Counted from the first letter of the stretch, positions 8,850 to 17,141 are shown. The stretch: DNA of 20,844 nt from Methyloceanibacter sp. (GCA_022865725.1 JALHTP010000199.1:1-20844), one strand, 5' to 3'. A program made the numbers and translations. Notes: generated from the letters alone by a model not told the origin.

Positions 8850-9308
8850 ATGTCTGAGAAGACTCAAAAAGAGGGACGCGATGCCGAGCCGGAGCCCGAG
8901 GCGCCGGCGGCTGAGCAGCCTGCCGAGATCAAGGCCTGCGTCGGCGCTGTCGGAGGCGGGGAGGGCGGAGAGAGTGTCCCTTCCGCGATTCCTCCGGCCG
9001 AGCTGGAGCGCCTCAAGGACGATTTGATCGCCGCGCTGAAGACCGTCTACGACCCCGAGATTCCCGTCGATGTTTACGAGCTCGGCTTGATTTATCGCCT
9101 GGATGTCGATGACGACCGCAATATTGAGGTGGACATGACGCTGACGGCGCCCGGCTGCCCAGTGGCCGGCGAGATGCCAGGCTGGGTCGAGAATGCCGTC
9201 TCCTCGGTCCCCGGCGTGGGCCAGGTGAAGGTCAAGCTCGTCTTCGATCCGCCTTGGGATATGAGCCGTATGAGCGACGAGGCGCGGCTCGCCCTCAATA
9301 TGTTCTGA
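8850..9308 (+). CDS. sufT: SufT, DUF59/MIP18-family Fe-S assembly factor
   Basis: This 152-residue protein has a C-terminal MIP18/DUF59 domain from about residue 52 to the end. Diagnostic motifs are YDPEIPVDVYELGLIY (67-82), TAPGCPVAGEMP (99-110, Cys103) and FDPPWDMSRMS. SufT proteins act as auxiliary maturation factors in Fe-S protein assembly. The first 50 residues are acidic and Pro/Gly/Ala-rich (EPEPEAPAAEQPAE, GGGEGGES) and look disordered. ATG 8850 is preceded by TAAGG at 8834-8838. In-frame GTG 8841 and ATG 8820 are alternatives, the latter overlapping sufS. It is tightly packed between sufS and sufA, which supports co-expression. The symbol follows common usage for this operon position. 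Confidence 0.92.
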   Translation: MSEKTQKEGRDAEPEPEAPAAEQPAEIKACVGAVGGGEGGESVPSAIPPAELERLKDDLIAALKTVYDPEIPVDVYELGLIYRLDVDDDRNIEVDMTLTAPGCPVAGEMPGWVENAVSSVPGVGQVKVKLVFDPPWDMSRMSDEARLALNMF

Positions 9309-9352
9309 AGGCAAGCCTTGAACCCGGCCCCGAATTATCCCAACTTCAAGCC

Positions 9353-9742
9353 ATGACCCGACCGCGCCCGCAAGTGATGAGCCTGACCGAAGCCGCCGCC
9401 GAGCGCATCCGTGCGCTTTCCGCCGCCTCCGGCAAGGAGATCGAGGGGGTGCGCATCGGCGTGAAGAACGGCGGCTGCGCCGGCATGGAATACACCAGGG
9501 AATATGCGAAAGCCCGGGGCCCGCATGACGAGGTGATCGAGGACAAGGGGGTCAAGCTCCTGATCGATCCGACCGCCGTGATGTTTCTGCTCGGCACGGA
9601 GATGGATTACCGCGCCGACCGCATGCGTTCGGGTTTCGTGTTCAACAACCCGAACCAGACATCCGCCTGCGGCTGCGGCGAGTCCGTCTCGCTCACCCCC
9701 GCCGCCGAGGCCGAGGGAAATCCCGTCGAGGCCGCTGAGTAG
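9353..9742 (+). CDS. sufA: A-type Fe-S carrier, SufA/IscA/ErpA family
   Basis: This 129-residue HesB/IscA-type protein receives or carries Fe-S clusters for delivery to apo-proteins. The three cluster-ligand cysteines are present: Cys42 in NGGCAGMEY and Cys106/Cys108 in SACGCGES, with the usual spacing. The ending has a family-like SACGCGESVSL plus an acidic tail. ATG 9353 gives a typical N-terminus (MTRPRPQVMSLTEAAAERI) 44 bases after sufT, but no good ribosome binding site is visible. GTG 9374 and ATG 9377 are alternatives. It is the last gene of the suf operon. The name SufA rests on operon position, since the family's members are hard to separate by sequence alone. Confidence 0.92.
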   Translation: MTRPRPQVMSLTEAAAERIRALSAASGKEIEGVRIGVKNGGCAGMEYTREYAKARGPHDEVIEDKGVKLLIDPTAVMFLLGTEMDYRADRMRSGFVFNNPNQTSACGCGESVSLTPAAEAEGNPVEAAE

Positions 9743-9780
9743 CTTCCCAACGTCGTAGCTTCCAAACGTCGCACTTGCTC

Positions 9781-9929
9781 GTCATGCCCGGCCTCATGCC
9801 GGGCATTCCCGTCTTAGTCGCCACGACGCGCCAAAACGTGGATGGCCGGGCCTTCGCCCGCCAAAGCGACGCTTGGCAGAGCCCGGCCAAAGGCTTCGGC
9901 CCGCGCAGGCGGGACGAGCCGGCCATGAC
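9781..9929. repeat. Palindromic repeat element between sufA and the helicase gene (copy B, related type)
   Basis: The segment starts GTCATGCCCGGC, ends GCCGGCCATGAC, and so has the same GTCAT/ATGAC borders as the repeats at 5309 and 17755. Inside are hairpin ATGCCCGGC-CT-CATGCCGGGCAT and a larger stem of GGCCGGGC (about 9844-9851) with GCCCGGCC (about 9881-9888). The arms differ from the other two copies, so it is a sister type. It lies between convergent genes and could serve as a two-way termination structure. Together with its flanks it accounts for the 228-base gap 9743-9970, where I see no gene. Confidence 0.75.
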
Positions 9930-9970
9930 CATGAATAAAGACGTCTGAGGATAGAAGGGTAGCGAGGGCG

Positions 9971-11578
9971 TTATTGGCCCGGCACCCGCACCGGGCGCAT
10001 CATGAAGGCGGGGACGTGGTCGCCCATGCCCTGCTGTTTCGCGCTTGCGGGTTGGAGCTGGGGCGCCCTGCCTTTGGGGCGCTCTGCCGGAGCGCCGTGG
10101 CCAGCGTGGCCGCCCTTACGCTCGCCGTGGTGCTGAGGCTTGGGCTGGTCGTGCCGGACATCGTTCCGGCGCTCATCCTCTTTCTTGCCGCCGTTGCCGT
10201 TCTGAGGGGCCGGGGCGGCGCTCCGTGTAGCGCTCGGAGTCTCCTGCTTTGGAGGATGGCTTGGCTGGCTCGTCGATTGCTTCCTTGCCGATTGCTGACT
10301 TGCCGGTTGATGGCTTGCTGGTTGATGGCTTGCTGGTGCGCCCGAGCCTGACGGGCGTTTGTTGCGTCCTGAACGGCCGCCCCGGCGATGCTTGCCGTTG
10401 CCGTTGCCATTACCGTTCGGCCGGGACTCCGATGCCTCTCTCGGCGCCGCTTCGCCGGCCGCGCCGTCGATCCACGGGATCTCTTGGCGGAGCAGCTTTT
10501 CGATCGCCTTGAGCGCCTTGAAATCTTTCGGCGTCACCAGCATGGCGGCGAAGCCCTCGCGCCCCGCACGGCCTGTGCGCCCGATCCGGTGGATATAATC
10601 CTCGGGATGAATGGGCACGTCGTAATTGAAGATGTGGCTCACATCCGGGATATCGAGCCCGCGCGCCGCCACGTCGCTTGCCGCAAGAAAGGCGATCGTG
10701 CCGTTGCGGAAGGCATCGAGCGTCGCCGTGCGCTCATGTTGGTCGAGGTCCCCGTGCAGCGCGCCCACATTGAAGCCATGGCGCTGCAGCGACCGGTAGA
10801 CGATGCCGACATCCTTCTTGCGGTTGCAGAAGATGATGGCGTTCTTCACGTCGACCTGGCGCATCAGCCCCCTGAGCGCCTCGCGCTTGCCCGCCGGATC
10901 GTCGGGAGCCTTTTTCAGCCGCTGCACGATGGTCGCCGCGGCTGTCGCCTGCGGGGCCACTTCGATGCGCTCGGGGCTATGCAGGAATTTGTCGGCGAGG
11001 CGTTGAATCTCCGTCGGCATGGTCGCCGAGAAGAACAGCGTCTGCCGCGTGAAGGGGAGCAGCTTGCAGATGCGCTCGATGTCGGGAATGAAGCCCATGT
11101 CGAGCATGCGATCGGCCTCGTCGACCACCAGGATCTCGATTCCGTTTAGGAGCAGCTTGCCGCGCTCGAAATGGTCGAGCAGCCGGCCCGGCGTCGCGAT
11201 CACCACATCGGCGCCGCGATCGAGCTTGCGGTCCTGATCGTCATAGGACACGCCGCCGATCAGAAGCGCCACGGTCAGCCTGTGGCTCTTGCCGAGGATC
11301 TCGAAATGCTCGGCGACCTGTGCGGCGAGTTCGCGGGTGGGCTCAAGGATCAGCGAGCGCGGCATGCGCGCTCGCGCGCGGCCGCGCTCGAGCCGGGTCA
11401 GCATCGGCAGCACGAAAGAGGCGGTCTTGCCGGTTCCGGTTTGCGCGATGCCGAGCACGTCGCGGCCTGCGACCGCAACGGGGATGGCTTTGTCCTGAAT
11501 GGGAGTCGGAGTTTCGAAGCCCGCCGCTTCAACGGCAGATAAGACTTTGGGGCTTAGGCCAAGATTTGAGAAGCTCAT
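9971..11578 (-). CDS. DEAD-box RNA helicase, RhlE-like, with disordered C-terminal tail
   Basis: This 535-residue ATP-dependent RNA helicase belongs to the family involved in ribosome assembly, RNA turnover and cold adaptation. All core motifs are present: Q motif PTPIQ (24-28), motif I AQTGTGKT (45-52), PTREL (80-84), TPGR (129-132), DEAD (153-156), SAT (184-186), DVAARGLDIP (302-311) and HRIGRTGR (330-337). The helicase core ends near residue 370. The last 165 residues are low-complexity: NGNGNGNGK, an Arg/Gly stretch, a five-residue repeat ASHQP/ASQQS (about 415-440), then Pro/Gln/His/Lys-rich sequence ending MMRPVRVPGQ. Such tails in RhlE-like helicases bind RNA and may promote condensates. 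The promoter lies in 11579-11796, where I saw no clear motif or gene. Confidence 0.95.
   Translation of the reverse strand: MSFSNLGLSPKVLSAVEAAGFETPTPIQDKAIPVAVAGRDVLGIAQTGTGKTASFVLPMLTRLERGRARARMPRSLILEPTRELAAQVAEHFEILGKSHRLTVALLIGGVSYDDQDRKLDRGADVVIATPGRLLDHFERGKLLLNGIEILVVDEADRMLDMGFIPDIERICKLLPFTRQTLFFSATMPTEIQRLADKFLHSPERIEVAPQATAAATIVQRLKKAPDDPAGKREALRGLMRQVDVKNAIIFCNRKKDVGIVYRSLQRHGFNVGALHGDLDQHERTATLDAFRNGTIAFLAASDVAARGLDIPDVSHIFNYDVPIHPEDYIHRIGRTGRAGREGFAAMLVTPKDFKALKAIEKLLRQEIPWIDGAAGEAAPREASESRPNGNGNGNGKHRRGGRSGRNKRPSGSGAPASHQPASHQPASQQSARKQSTSQPSHPPKQETPSATRSAAPAPQNGNGGKKEDERRNDVRHDQPKPQHHGERKGGHAGHGAPAERPKGRAPQLQPASAKQQGMGDHVPAFMMRPVRVPGQ
10261..10335. repeat. 15-bp tandem repeat (minisatellite) in the helicase tail
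   Basis: On the plus strand GTTGATGGCTTGCTG is duplicated exactly at 10306-10320 and 10321-10335. Degenerate units of the same length precede it at 10291-10305 (ATTGCTGACTTGCCG), 10276-10290 (ATTGCTTCCTTGCCG) and, weakly, 10261-10275. The period of 15 keeps the helicase frame and encodes five-residue units such as ASHQP. The two perfect units suggest a recent duplication and possible length variation between strains. Confidence 0.85.
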
Positions 11579-11796
11579 GCGTTAGCAAAATTCCGCGTGA
11601 CCCGAAGCGCCACGCGTATCTTCTTTCTTTAGGCGCAAACAGTTTGCTGCAACGATTCGCAGCCTTGCGCAAGATACGACCGAAGCAATGCGGCGATTAT
11701 GCCCTGCATCGCTACCCATCAAATAAGGCGCGTGGGCTATCGGCGCAAGAGGCAAATGCACTCGGGAGCCTTAAAGGAGCGGGACGCGAGACGCGG

Positions 11797-12339
11797 TTAA
11801 TCCTCTACGCCCGGAGCCTCTTTTTTGCCCGCTGCCGCGTCGGCCGGGGGGCCTTCATCGCTTCCCCCACCTTCCGCCGCGCCCGCGGGCGGCGCCTTCT
11901 CGAGCGTGTAGGTGCCGGGCTGCCTGGCCTTCAGGTACAGGGAAATGTCCTTGTCCTCGTCGATGTCGTAGGAGCTGATGAAGATGGTGGTCTCGTTCTC
12001 CGTGTCGTTCTCCCCACCGATAAGGATCGAAGCGTTGCCGAGCTTCTGGTCGTTGACTTCCTTGATGGGCAGGCTGTTCACGACCACGGACTTTCCGTCA
12101 CCGAACGAGACCCATTGCAGATAGACCTGGGCGATCCCGGCTTTTTCGCCTCCCATGACCACGAAGGAGCGGTAGAAGCCGCCTTTGCCGTCGGCCGACC
12201 AATGGCCTCCGCTGGCGACCTCGGAGATTTCGGGGGCCACTTGATCGACCAGCTTGCTGGCGTCCTCGGCCGTGGCGAAGGACAAGGGAGCCATGATGAA
12301 AGCGAGTGCGGCGGCGGCACGGAAGCCGGTCATGAGCAT
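11797..12339 (-). CDS. Predicted secreted protein of unknown function
   Basis: I do not recognise a named family. The 180-residue product starts with a Sec-type signal peptide (MLMTGFRAAAALAFIMAPLS, likely cleaved after ATA at about residue 24). A mature domain of about 120 residues follows, with alternating beta-like segments (GGFYRSFVVMGGEKAGIAQ, KSVVVNSLPI, TTIFISSYDIDED). The last 35 residues are low-complexity, Gly/Ala/Pro/Glu-rich and acidic. It has no cysteine, no lipobox and no second membrane helix, so it is probably periplasmic or exported. A GGAG motif lies six bases before ATG 12339, with a second in-frame ATG two codons later. It is divergent from the methyltransferase gene at 12445, and an AT-rich patch lies between them. 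Confidence 0.8.
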   Translation of the reverse strand: MLMTGFRAAAALAFIMAPLSFATAEDASKLVDQVAPEISEVASGGHWSADGKGGFYRSFVVMGGEKAGIAQVYLQWVSFGDGKSVVVNSLPIKEVNDQKLGNASILIGGENDTENETTIFISSYDIDEDKDISLYLKARQPGTYTLEKAPPAGAAEGGGSDEGPPADAAAGKKEAPGVED

Positions 12340-12444
12340 GTTACACTCCTCGTCTTCGCGCCGGTAAGTCGCGCGCTTGTGAACCCGCGTTAATACGATG
12401 ATTTATAGAATATCGCGGCGCTTTGCGACAGGGGAGAGACCGGC

Positions 12445-12924
12445 ATGGCCATGAACGCGACCGATTATGCCGACGTGGCGATCAAGCCGCCATTGCTGTT
12501 TCTCGGCGCGCTGGCGGCGGGCTCCCTGCTGAGCTTCGTCCTGCCGATTGGGCCGAGGCTGGCGTCGCCGAACGGTCTCGCGCTCGCCGTCGGCGTGACT
12601 TTCGTTGCGATCGGGTTTGCCCTTGCGGTGCTCTCGGTCCGCAGATTCCGTCTTGCCGGCACCAGCGTCGCCCCCGGGCAGAAGTCGACGGCGCTTGTCG
12701 TCGAGGGGCCTTACCGCTTCACGCGCAATCCGATCTATATCGCCTTTATGCTCGTCTATTTCGGGTTTGCCCTCATCCTGACCAGCCTGTGGGTGCTCCT
12801 GCTGCTGATCCCGGTCCTGATCGTCTTGCAGCGCGGCGTGGTCCTGCGCGAGGAGGACTATCTCGAGCGGCAATTCGGCGAGGCCTACCGCAAATACCAG
12901 GCCCGCGTGCCGCGCTGGCTTTAG
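12445..12924 (+). CDS. Isoprenylcysteine carboxyl methyltransferase-like (ICMT/PEMT family) membrane protein
   Basis: This 159-residue integral membrane protein has about four hydrophobic segments (roughly 15-34, 46-65, 97-112, 114-129). The family signature GPYRFTRNPIYIAF lies at 88-101, and the C-terminal REEDYLERQFGEAYRKYQARVPRWL at 135-159 includes the Arg/Glu pair typical of ICMT and phospholipid methyltransferase folds. These enzymes transfer methyl groups from S-adenosylmethionine to lipid-like substrates within the membrane. In bacteria the substrate is usually unknown, and nothing here identifies it. GGGGAG precedes ATG 12445; ATG 12451 is an alternative. It ends one base before the 3' end of parE, which converges on it, so there is no room for a separate terminator. 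Confidence 0.9.
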   Translation: MAMNATDYADVAIKPPLLFLGALAAGSLLSFVLPIGPRLASPNGLALAVGVTFVAIGFALAVLSVRRFRLAGTSVAPGQKSTALVVEGPYRFTRNPIYIAFMLVYFGFALILTSLWVLLLLIPVLIVLQRGVVLREEDYLERQFGEAYRKYQARVPRWL

Positions 12925-12925
12925 C

Positions 12926-14977
12926 TCAAATATCCAGCTGTTCGGCCTTGGCGAATTCGGCGCGTTCCTGGATGAATTGGAAGCGCGCCTCGGGCTTGTT
13001 GCCCATGAGCTGATCGACGAGCTTGCCCGTGCTCTTGTCGTCGTCGGCGATCTCGACCCTGAGCAGCGTGCGCACTCTAGGGTCCATGGTCGTCTCCTTG
13101 AGCTGCCGCGGCATCATCTCTCCCAGCCCCTTGAAGCGGGAGATTTCCACCTTGCCCTTGCCGTTGAACTCCGATGCCATGAGCGCCGCCTTATGCGCGT
13201 CGTTCCGCGCGTAGAATATCTTGGCCCCCTGGCTCAGGCGATAGAGCGGCGGCACCGCCAGATACAGGTGCCCGCCGTCGACGAGGCCGCGTATCTCCTG
13301 GAAGAAGAAGGTGATGAGGAGCGAGGCGATATGCGCGCCGTCGACATCGGCGTCGGTCATGATCACCACCTTCTCGTAGCGCAAATCCTCCTCGCGATAG
13401 CGGGTGCCCGTGCCGCAGCCGAGCGCTTGGATGAGATCGGCCAGGAGCTGATTGTCGGCGAGCTTGGTCGAGCTTGCGCTCGCGACGTTGAGGATCTTGC
13501 CTCGAAGCGGCAGCACGGCCTGGGTCGCCCGGTCGCGCGCCTGCTTGGCGGAGCCTCCGGCCGAATCGCCCTCGACGATGAAGATCTCCGTGCCCAGCGC
13601 GCCGCTTGCCGCGCAGTCGGCGAGCTTGCCGGGAAGGCGCAAGCGCCGCGTCGCTGTCTGCCGGCCGATCTCCTTTTCCTTCTTGCGGCGCAGCCGTTCG
13701 TCGGCGCGGTCGATCACCCAATCGAGCAGCCGGTTGGCCTGGGTAGGGCTTCCGGTCAGCCAATGGTCGAAGGCGTCGCGCAGCGCGCTCTCGACGATGC
13801 GGGCAGCCTCCGCGCTTGCCAGCCTGTCCTTGGTCTGGCCTTGGAACTCCGGCTCGCGGATGAAGACGGACAGCATGGCGGCCGAAGTCCCGAGCACGTC
13901 GTCGGCCGTCAGCTGGGAAACGCGCTTGTTGCCGGTGAGCTCGCCATAGGCGCGCAAGCTCTTGGTCAGCGCCGCGCGCAAGCCCGCCTCGTGCGTCCCG
14001 CCATCGGGCGTGGGCACGGTGTTGCAATAGGAGCTCAGGAAGCAGTCGTCGCTGGCGATCCAGGCGATCGCCCATTCGACCGAGCCTGAGCCTTCGGTCC
14101 GCTCGATGCGCCCGGCGAAGACATCGTTGGTGACGGTCTCCTGGCCTTCGATGCGGTTTGCCAGAAAATCCTTGAGCCCGCCGGGGAAGTGAAAGACGGC
14201 GCTCTCGGGCGTCTCGCTGTCGCCGCCAAGCGCGGATTTGGCGCAAGACCATCTGATCTCGACGCCGCGGAACAGATAGGCCTTGGAGCGGGCCATGCGG
14301 AAGAGCCGCGCCGGCTTGAAGATCGAGCCTTTGCCGAAGATCTTCTGGTCCGGCCTGAAGCGAACCTTGGTGCCGCGGCGGTTCTTCACCGGCCCAAGGC
14401 TTTTCAGCGGGCCGTCGGGGGTGCCGCGCGTATAGCTCTGGCGGTAGAGCTTCTGGCCGCGCGCCACCTCGACCTCCATGGTCTCCGACAGCGCGTTGGC
14501 GACCGAGACGCCGACCCCGTGCAACCCGCCGCTCGTCTCGTAGACCTTGGAGTTGAATTTCCCGCCCGCATGCAGCGTGGTCATAATGACCTCGAGCGCG
14601 GACTTCTTCTTGAATTTCGGGTGGGGATCGACGGGGATGCCGCGGCCATTGTCGGTCACGGTGAGGAAGCCGTCTTCCTCGAGCTCCACCTCGATGCGGC
14701 TGGCCTGGCCCGCGACCGCCTCGTCCATGGCGTTGTCGAGCACCTCGGCGAAGAGGTGGTGCATCCCCTTCTCGTCGGTGCTGCCGATATACATGCCGGG
14801 GCGCCGGCGCACGGGCTCGAGCCCTTCCAGCACCTCGATATCGGCGGCGGTATAAGCCTCCTCGGAACGGGCAGGGGATTTGCCGCCCACGGATTGCTTG
14901 GCGGCCTTGATGGGCTTCCTCTTCAACTCGTCCTCGAGCTTGGCGAACAGATCGCGCGATGTGGCGGTTTTGCGCAT
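12926..14977 (-). CDS. parE: DNA topoisomerase IV subunit B
   Basis: This 683-residue ATPase subunit pairs with ParC to unlink sister chromosomes. The GHKL ATPase domain shows EVLDNAMDEA (catalytic Glu78), DNGRGIPV (109-116) and GGLHGVGVSVANALS (150-164). The Toprim domain shows EGDSAGGSAKQ (469-479) and TDADVDGAHI (541-550). The C-terminal segment includes RFKGLGEMMPRQL. It is near 680 residues and lacks the roughly 165-residue insertion seen in some GyrB proteins; together with FQGQTKDRL and the overall pattern this supports ParE over GyrB. I chose ATG 14977, with AAAGGA just upstream. GTG 15004 would add nine residues. The first 40 residues are a basic leader of low conservation. ParC is not in the window. 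Confidence 0.94.
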   Translation of the reverse strand: MRKTATSRDLFAKLEDELKRKPIKAAKQSVGGKSPARSEEAYTAADIEVLEGLEPVRRRPGMYIGSTDEKGMHHLFAEVLDNAMDEAVAGQASRIEVELEEDGFLTVTDNGRGIPVDPHPKFKKKSALEVIMTTLHAGGKFNSKVYETSGGLHGVGVSVANALSETMEVEVARGQKLYRQSYTRGTPDGPLKSLGPVKNRRGTKVRFRPDQKIFGKGSIFKPARLFRMARSKAYLFRGVEIRWSCAKSALGGDSETPESAVFHFPGGLKDFLANRIEGQETVTNDVFAGRIERTEGSGSVEWAIAWIASDDCFLSSYCNTVPTPDGGTHEAGLRAALTKSLRAYGELTGNKRVSQLTADDVLGTSAAMLSVFIREPEFQGQTKDRLASAEAARIVESALRDAFDHWLTGSPTQANRLLDWVIDRADERLRRKKEKEIGRQTATRRLRLPGKLADCAASGALGTEIFIVEGDSAGGSAKQARDRATQAVLPLRGKILNVASASSTKLADNQLLADLIQALGCGTGTRYREEDLRYEKVVIMTDADVDGAHIASLLITFFFQEIRGLVDGGHLYLAVPPLYRLSQGAKIFYARNDAHKAALMASEFNGKGKVEISRFKGLGEMMPRQLKETTMDPRVRTLLRVEIADDDKSTGKLVDQLMGNKPEARFQFIQERAEFAKAEQLDI

Positions 14978-15080
14978 GGGTCCTTTAGACACCAGAGGCT
15001 CCACGAATCTCTATGCACAGGGAACGATGTTAGCTCGCACGCGGTTGCGGCTTTTTCAAGAGTCCTGAGCCCGGGCGGGA

Positions 15081-17090
15081 TCAGGCGATCTTGCCGCCAC
15101 CGACTTTGGTGATGGCGAGCACCGACGGCCTGGGCGGCATGTCTGGCTTGAAATCCGGCCAGCGCGTCGCGGGGTCGGCAAAGGTCGAAACACGCTCGAA
15201 GCCTTTGTAGCGCTCGGTGGCATCAGCGGAAGGATGCTGCACGGCGACGAACAGCGTCTCCTGATTCGGCGTGAAACAGGGTCCGCACATCTCCGCGCCG
15301 ACGGGAACGCGAAAGAAGAGCTTCGCCGTGCGCCGCCTCGCCCCTTCGGTCTCAAGCGCATAAAGACCGTCGGCGCGGCCGGTCGGCCAGGGTTCGCCCT
15401 GATCGGTCGCAATCCAAAGCCTCCCTTCCGCATCGACCGCGGCATTGTCGGGACAGGCAAACCAGCCATTCCCTGATGTCTCGGGGTTCCACAACGCGCC
15501 GACTTCGGCGACCGCAGGGTCGCCGCATCGCACCAGAACCTCCCAGCGAAATTCGGGCGCGGCATGGTCGCCGTCAGGCGGCGTCATCTCGATGATGTGG
15601 CCAAAGACGTTCTCAGCCCGCGGATTGGCGGGATCATCTTGTCCGGCAGCGCGATCTTTGTTGTTGGTCAAGATCACATAGACGCGGCCATTGACCGGGT
15701 TCGGCTGCACGTCCTCCGGGCGGTCCATGCGAGTGGCGCCGAGCGCATCCGCCGCCAGCCGTGCATCCAGGACGACGTCGCCCTGGCTCGTGAAGCCGGC
15801 TTCCGGCGTCAAGGATCCTTGTCCGAACACAAGCGGCAGCCATTCGACCCGTCCGTCGTCATCGAACTTCGCCACCGAGAGCGTACCCGCCGAAAGCAGC
15901 GACATGTTCGCCTTGTGGCCGCTGGCGTCGAACTTCCCCTCCGAGACGAAGCGATACACGTAGTCGAAGCGCGCGTCGTCGCCGCAATAGACGACGATGC
16001 GGCCGTCTTTGTTGACGAGGCATTCGGCGCCTTCGTGACGGAAACGGCCGAGGGCGGTGTGCTTCACCGGCACCGAGTTAGGGTCGAACGGATCGATCTC
16101 GACGATCCAGCCGAAGCGGTTCGGCTCGTTCGGCTCCTTGTCCACATTGAAACGGTCGATGAACTTCCCCCAGGCCTGCCACAGGCCGGGCACCCCGTAG
16201 CGTTCATAGCTCTTGGCCTGAGCGCCGCCGAGCCCTGCCGGCGGCTTCCCGCCCGTGGCGCAGAGATCGCTCCAGAAATAGCCGTGGAAGTTCTCTTCCG
16301 CCGTGAGATACGTGCCCCAGGGTGTGGCCCCTCCGGCGCAATTGTTGAGCGTGCCAAGGATGCGCGTGCCGGACGGATCGGCGCTTGTCTTCATTCGCTC
16401 GTGCCCCGAAGCAGGCCCGTCGACGCGCATCTCCGTGTTGGCGGGACTGATGCGGCGGTTGTACGTGTTGTCGAGGACCGGCCGCCATTGTCCATCCTGG
16501 CGCGCAATCTCGACGATGGTGACGCCATGGGCCGCCATCTCGATATCGACGAGCTCCGCCGTCATGTCGGGGAAGCAGATCAAGTCCTGCCGGGCGATGC
16601 CCGGGAACATGATCTCCTCGTTGGTATATTCGTGATTGACGCAGAGCAGGCCACGGTTGCCGTCCGCATCGAGCGGTATGAAGGCGACGTAGTCGTTGTT
16701 GTAGCCGAACTGCCTCAACTGGGCGGCGGCGCTTTGCTGCAAGGGATCGAAGGGCGGCGAATCGGGAAACAGCGGATCGCCCCATCTGAGCAGGACGTCG
16801 GCACGGTAGCCGTCGGCGACATGGTGGGTCTCGTCGACCCCGGCGGCGATTTCCTCGAAGCTGAACCGATCCTGAGCGCCCTCGGCGCGGGCGGCGTGGC
16901 TCGCGAGCAGCGTGGGTCCAAACAGGGAGGCCGCGGCGGCAACGCCGAGCGTGCCGCGCATCATCTCGCGCCGGCTATAGCGCCGCAGGATGATGTCGCC
17001 GATCGTGTCGCGATCCGGCGGGCTCAGCGGCACATTGTCATGCGCCTCATAGGCCTCGGCCCTGTTGCAGAAAGTGTCGGATTTCGCCAT
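15081..17090 (-). CDS. phoX: PhoX-family (DUF839) phosphatase, Tat-exported
   Basis: This 669-residue PhoX/DUF839-family protein is probably a periplasmic alkaline phosphatase that frees phosphate from organic esters. A Tat signal lies after the typical N-terminal extension: SRREMM at 39-44, a hydrophobic stretch GTLGVAAAASLFGPTLLA, and cleavage near AARA (about 69). Family motifs include LLCVNHEYTNEEIMFPG, NNCAGGATPWGTYLTAEENFHGYF and HEGAECLVNKDGRIVVYCGDD, together with NPVNGRVYVILTNN. PhoX enzymes use calcium and iron cofactors. I chose ATG 17090, since sequence upstream to 17237 overlaps the divergent gene. A Pho box lies 33 bases upstream, supporting PhoB control. Not every DUF839 protein is a proven phosphatase, so the activity is inferred from family and promoter. 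Confidence 0.88.
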   Translation of the reverse strand: MAKSDTFCNRAEAYEAHDNVPLSPPDRDTIGDIILRRYSRREMMRGTLGVAAAASLFGPTLLASHAARAEGAQDRFSFEEIAAGVDETHHVADGYRADVLLRWGDPLFPDSPPFDPLQQSAAAQLRQFGYNNDYVAFIPLDADGNRGLLCVNHEYTNEEIMFPGIARQDLICFPDMTAELVDIEMAAHGVTIVEIARQDGQWRPVLDNTYNRRISPANTEMRVDGPASGHERMKTSADPSGTRILGTLNNCAGGATPWGTYLTAEENFHGYFWSDLCATGGKPPAGLGGAQAKSYERYGVPGLWQAWGKFIDRFNVDKEPNEPNRFGWIVEIDPFDPNSVPVKHTALGRFRHEGAECLVNKDGRIVVYCGDDARFDYVYRFVSEGKFDASGHKANMSLLSAGTLSVAKFDDDGRVEWLPLVFGQGSLTPEAGFTSQGDVVLDARLAADALGATRMDRPEDVQPNPVNGRVYVILTNNKDRAAGQDDPANPRAENVFGHIIEMTPPDGDHAAPEFRWEVLVRCGDPAVAEVGALWNPETSGNGWFACPDNAAVDAEGRLWIATDQGEPWPTGRADGLYALETEGARRRTAKLFFRVPVGAEMCGPCFTPNQETLFVAVQHPSADATERYKGFERVSTFADPATRWPDFKPDMPPRPSVLAITKVGGGKIA

Positions 17091-17106
17091 ATGCCCAGCA
17101 GTGAGG

Positions 17107-17141
17107 ATTTTGCGGCCAAGCCTATGCCAGGCCGATGACAG
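17107..17141 (-). promoter_or_regulatory. Pho box and -10 element upstream of phoX
   Basis: Read on the minus strand, 17141-17124 is CTGTCAT-CGGC-CTGGCAT: two seven-base direct repeats spaced by four bases, matching the PhoB-binding unit CTGTCAT at 13 of 14 positions. Eleven bases further on is CAAAAT (17112-17107), a fair -10, matching the layout in which the Pho box replaces the -35. A weaker repeat, CTTTCGC, precedes by the same 11-base step. The predicted transcript would start near 17100, giving a very short leader. Confidence 0.72.

Noticed and set aside
10261..10420. Short regularly spaced repeats that could suggest a CRISPR-like array
   Set aside because: The units are contiguous 15-bp and 6-bp repeats in frame with the helicase tail, with no spacers and no cas genes.
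12376..12415. AT-rich patch with TTATAGAATATC between the secreted protein and the methyltransferase gene
   Set aside because: TAGAAT is a fair -10 for the plus strand, but no -35 lies at 16-18 bases on either strand. It is noted only as a likely shared promoter region.
15564..17138. 524-residue plus-strand open frame opposite phoX
   Set aside because: It is antisense to the well-supported PhoX gene, with shadow-like composition (RRRHLDDV, VLRAVHAS) and no family signature.
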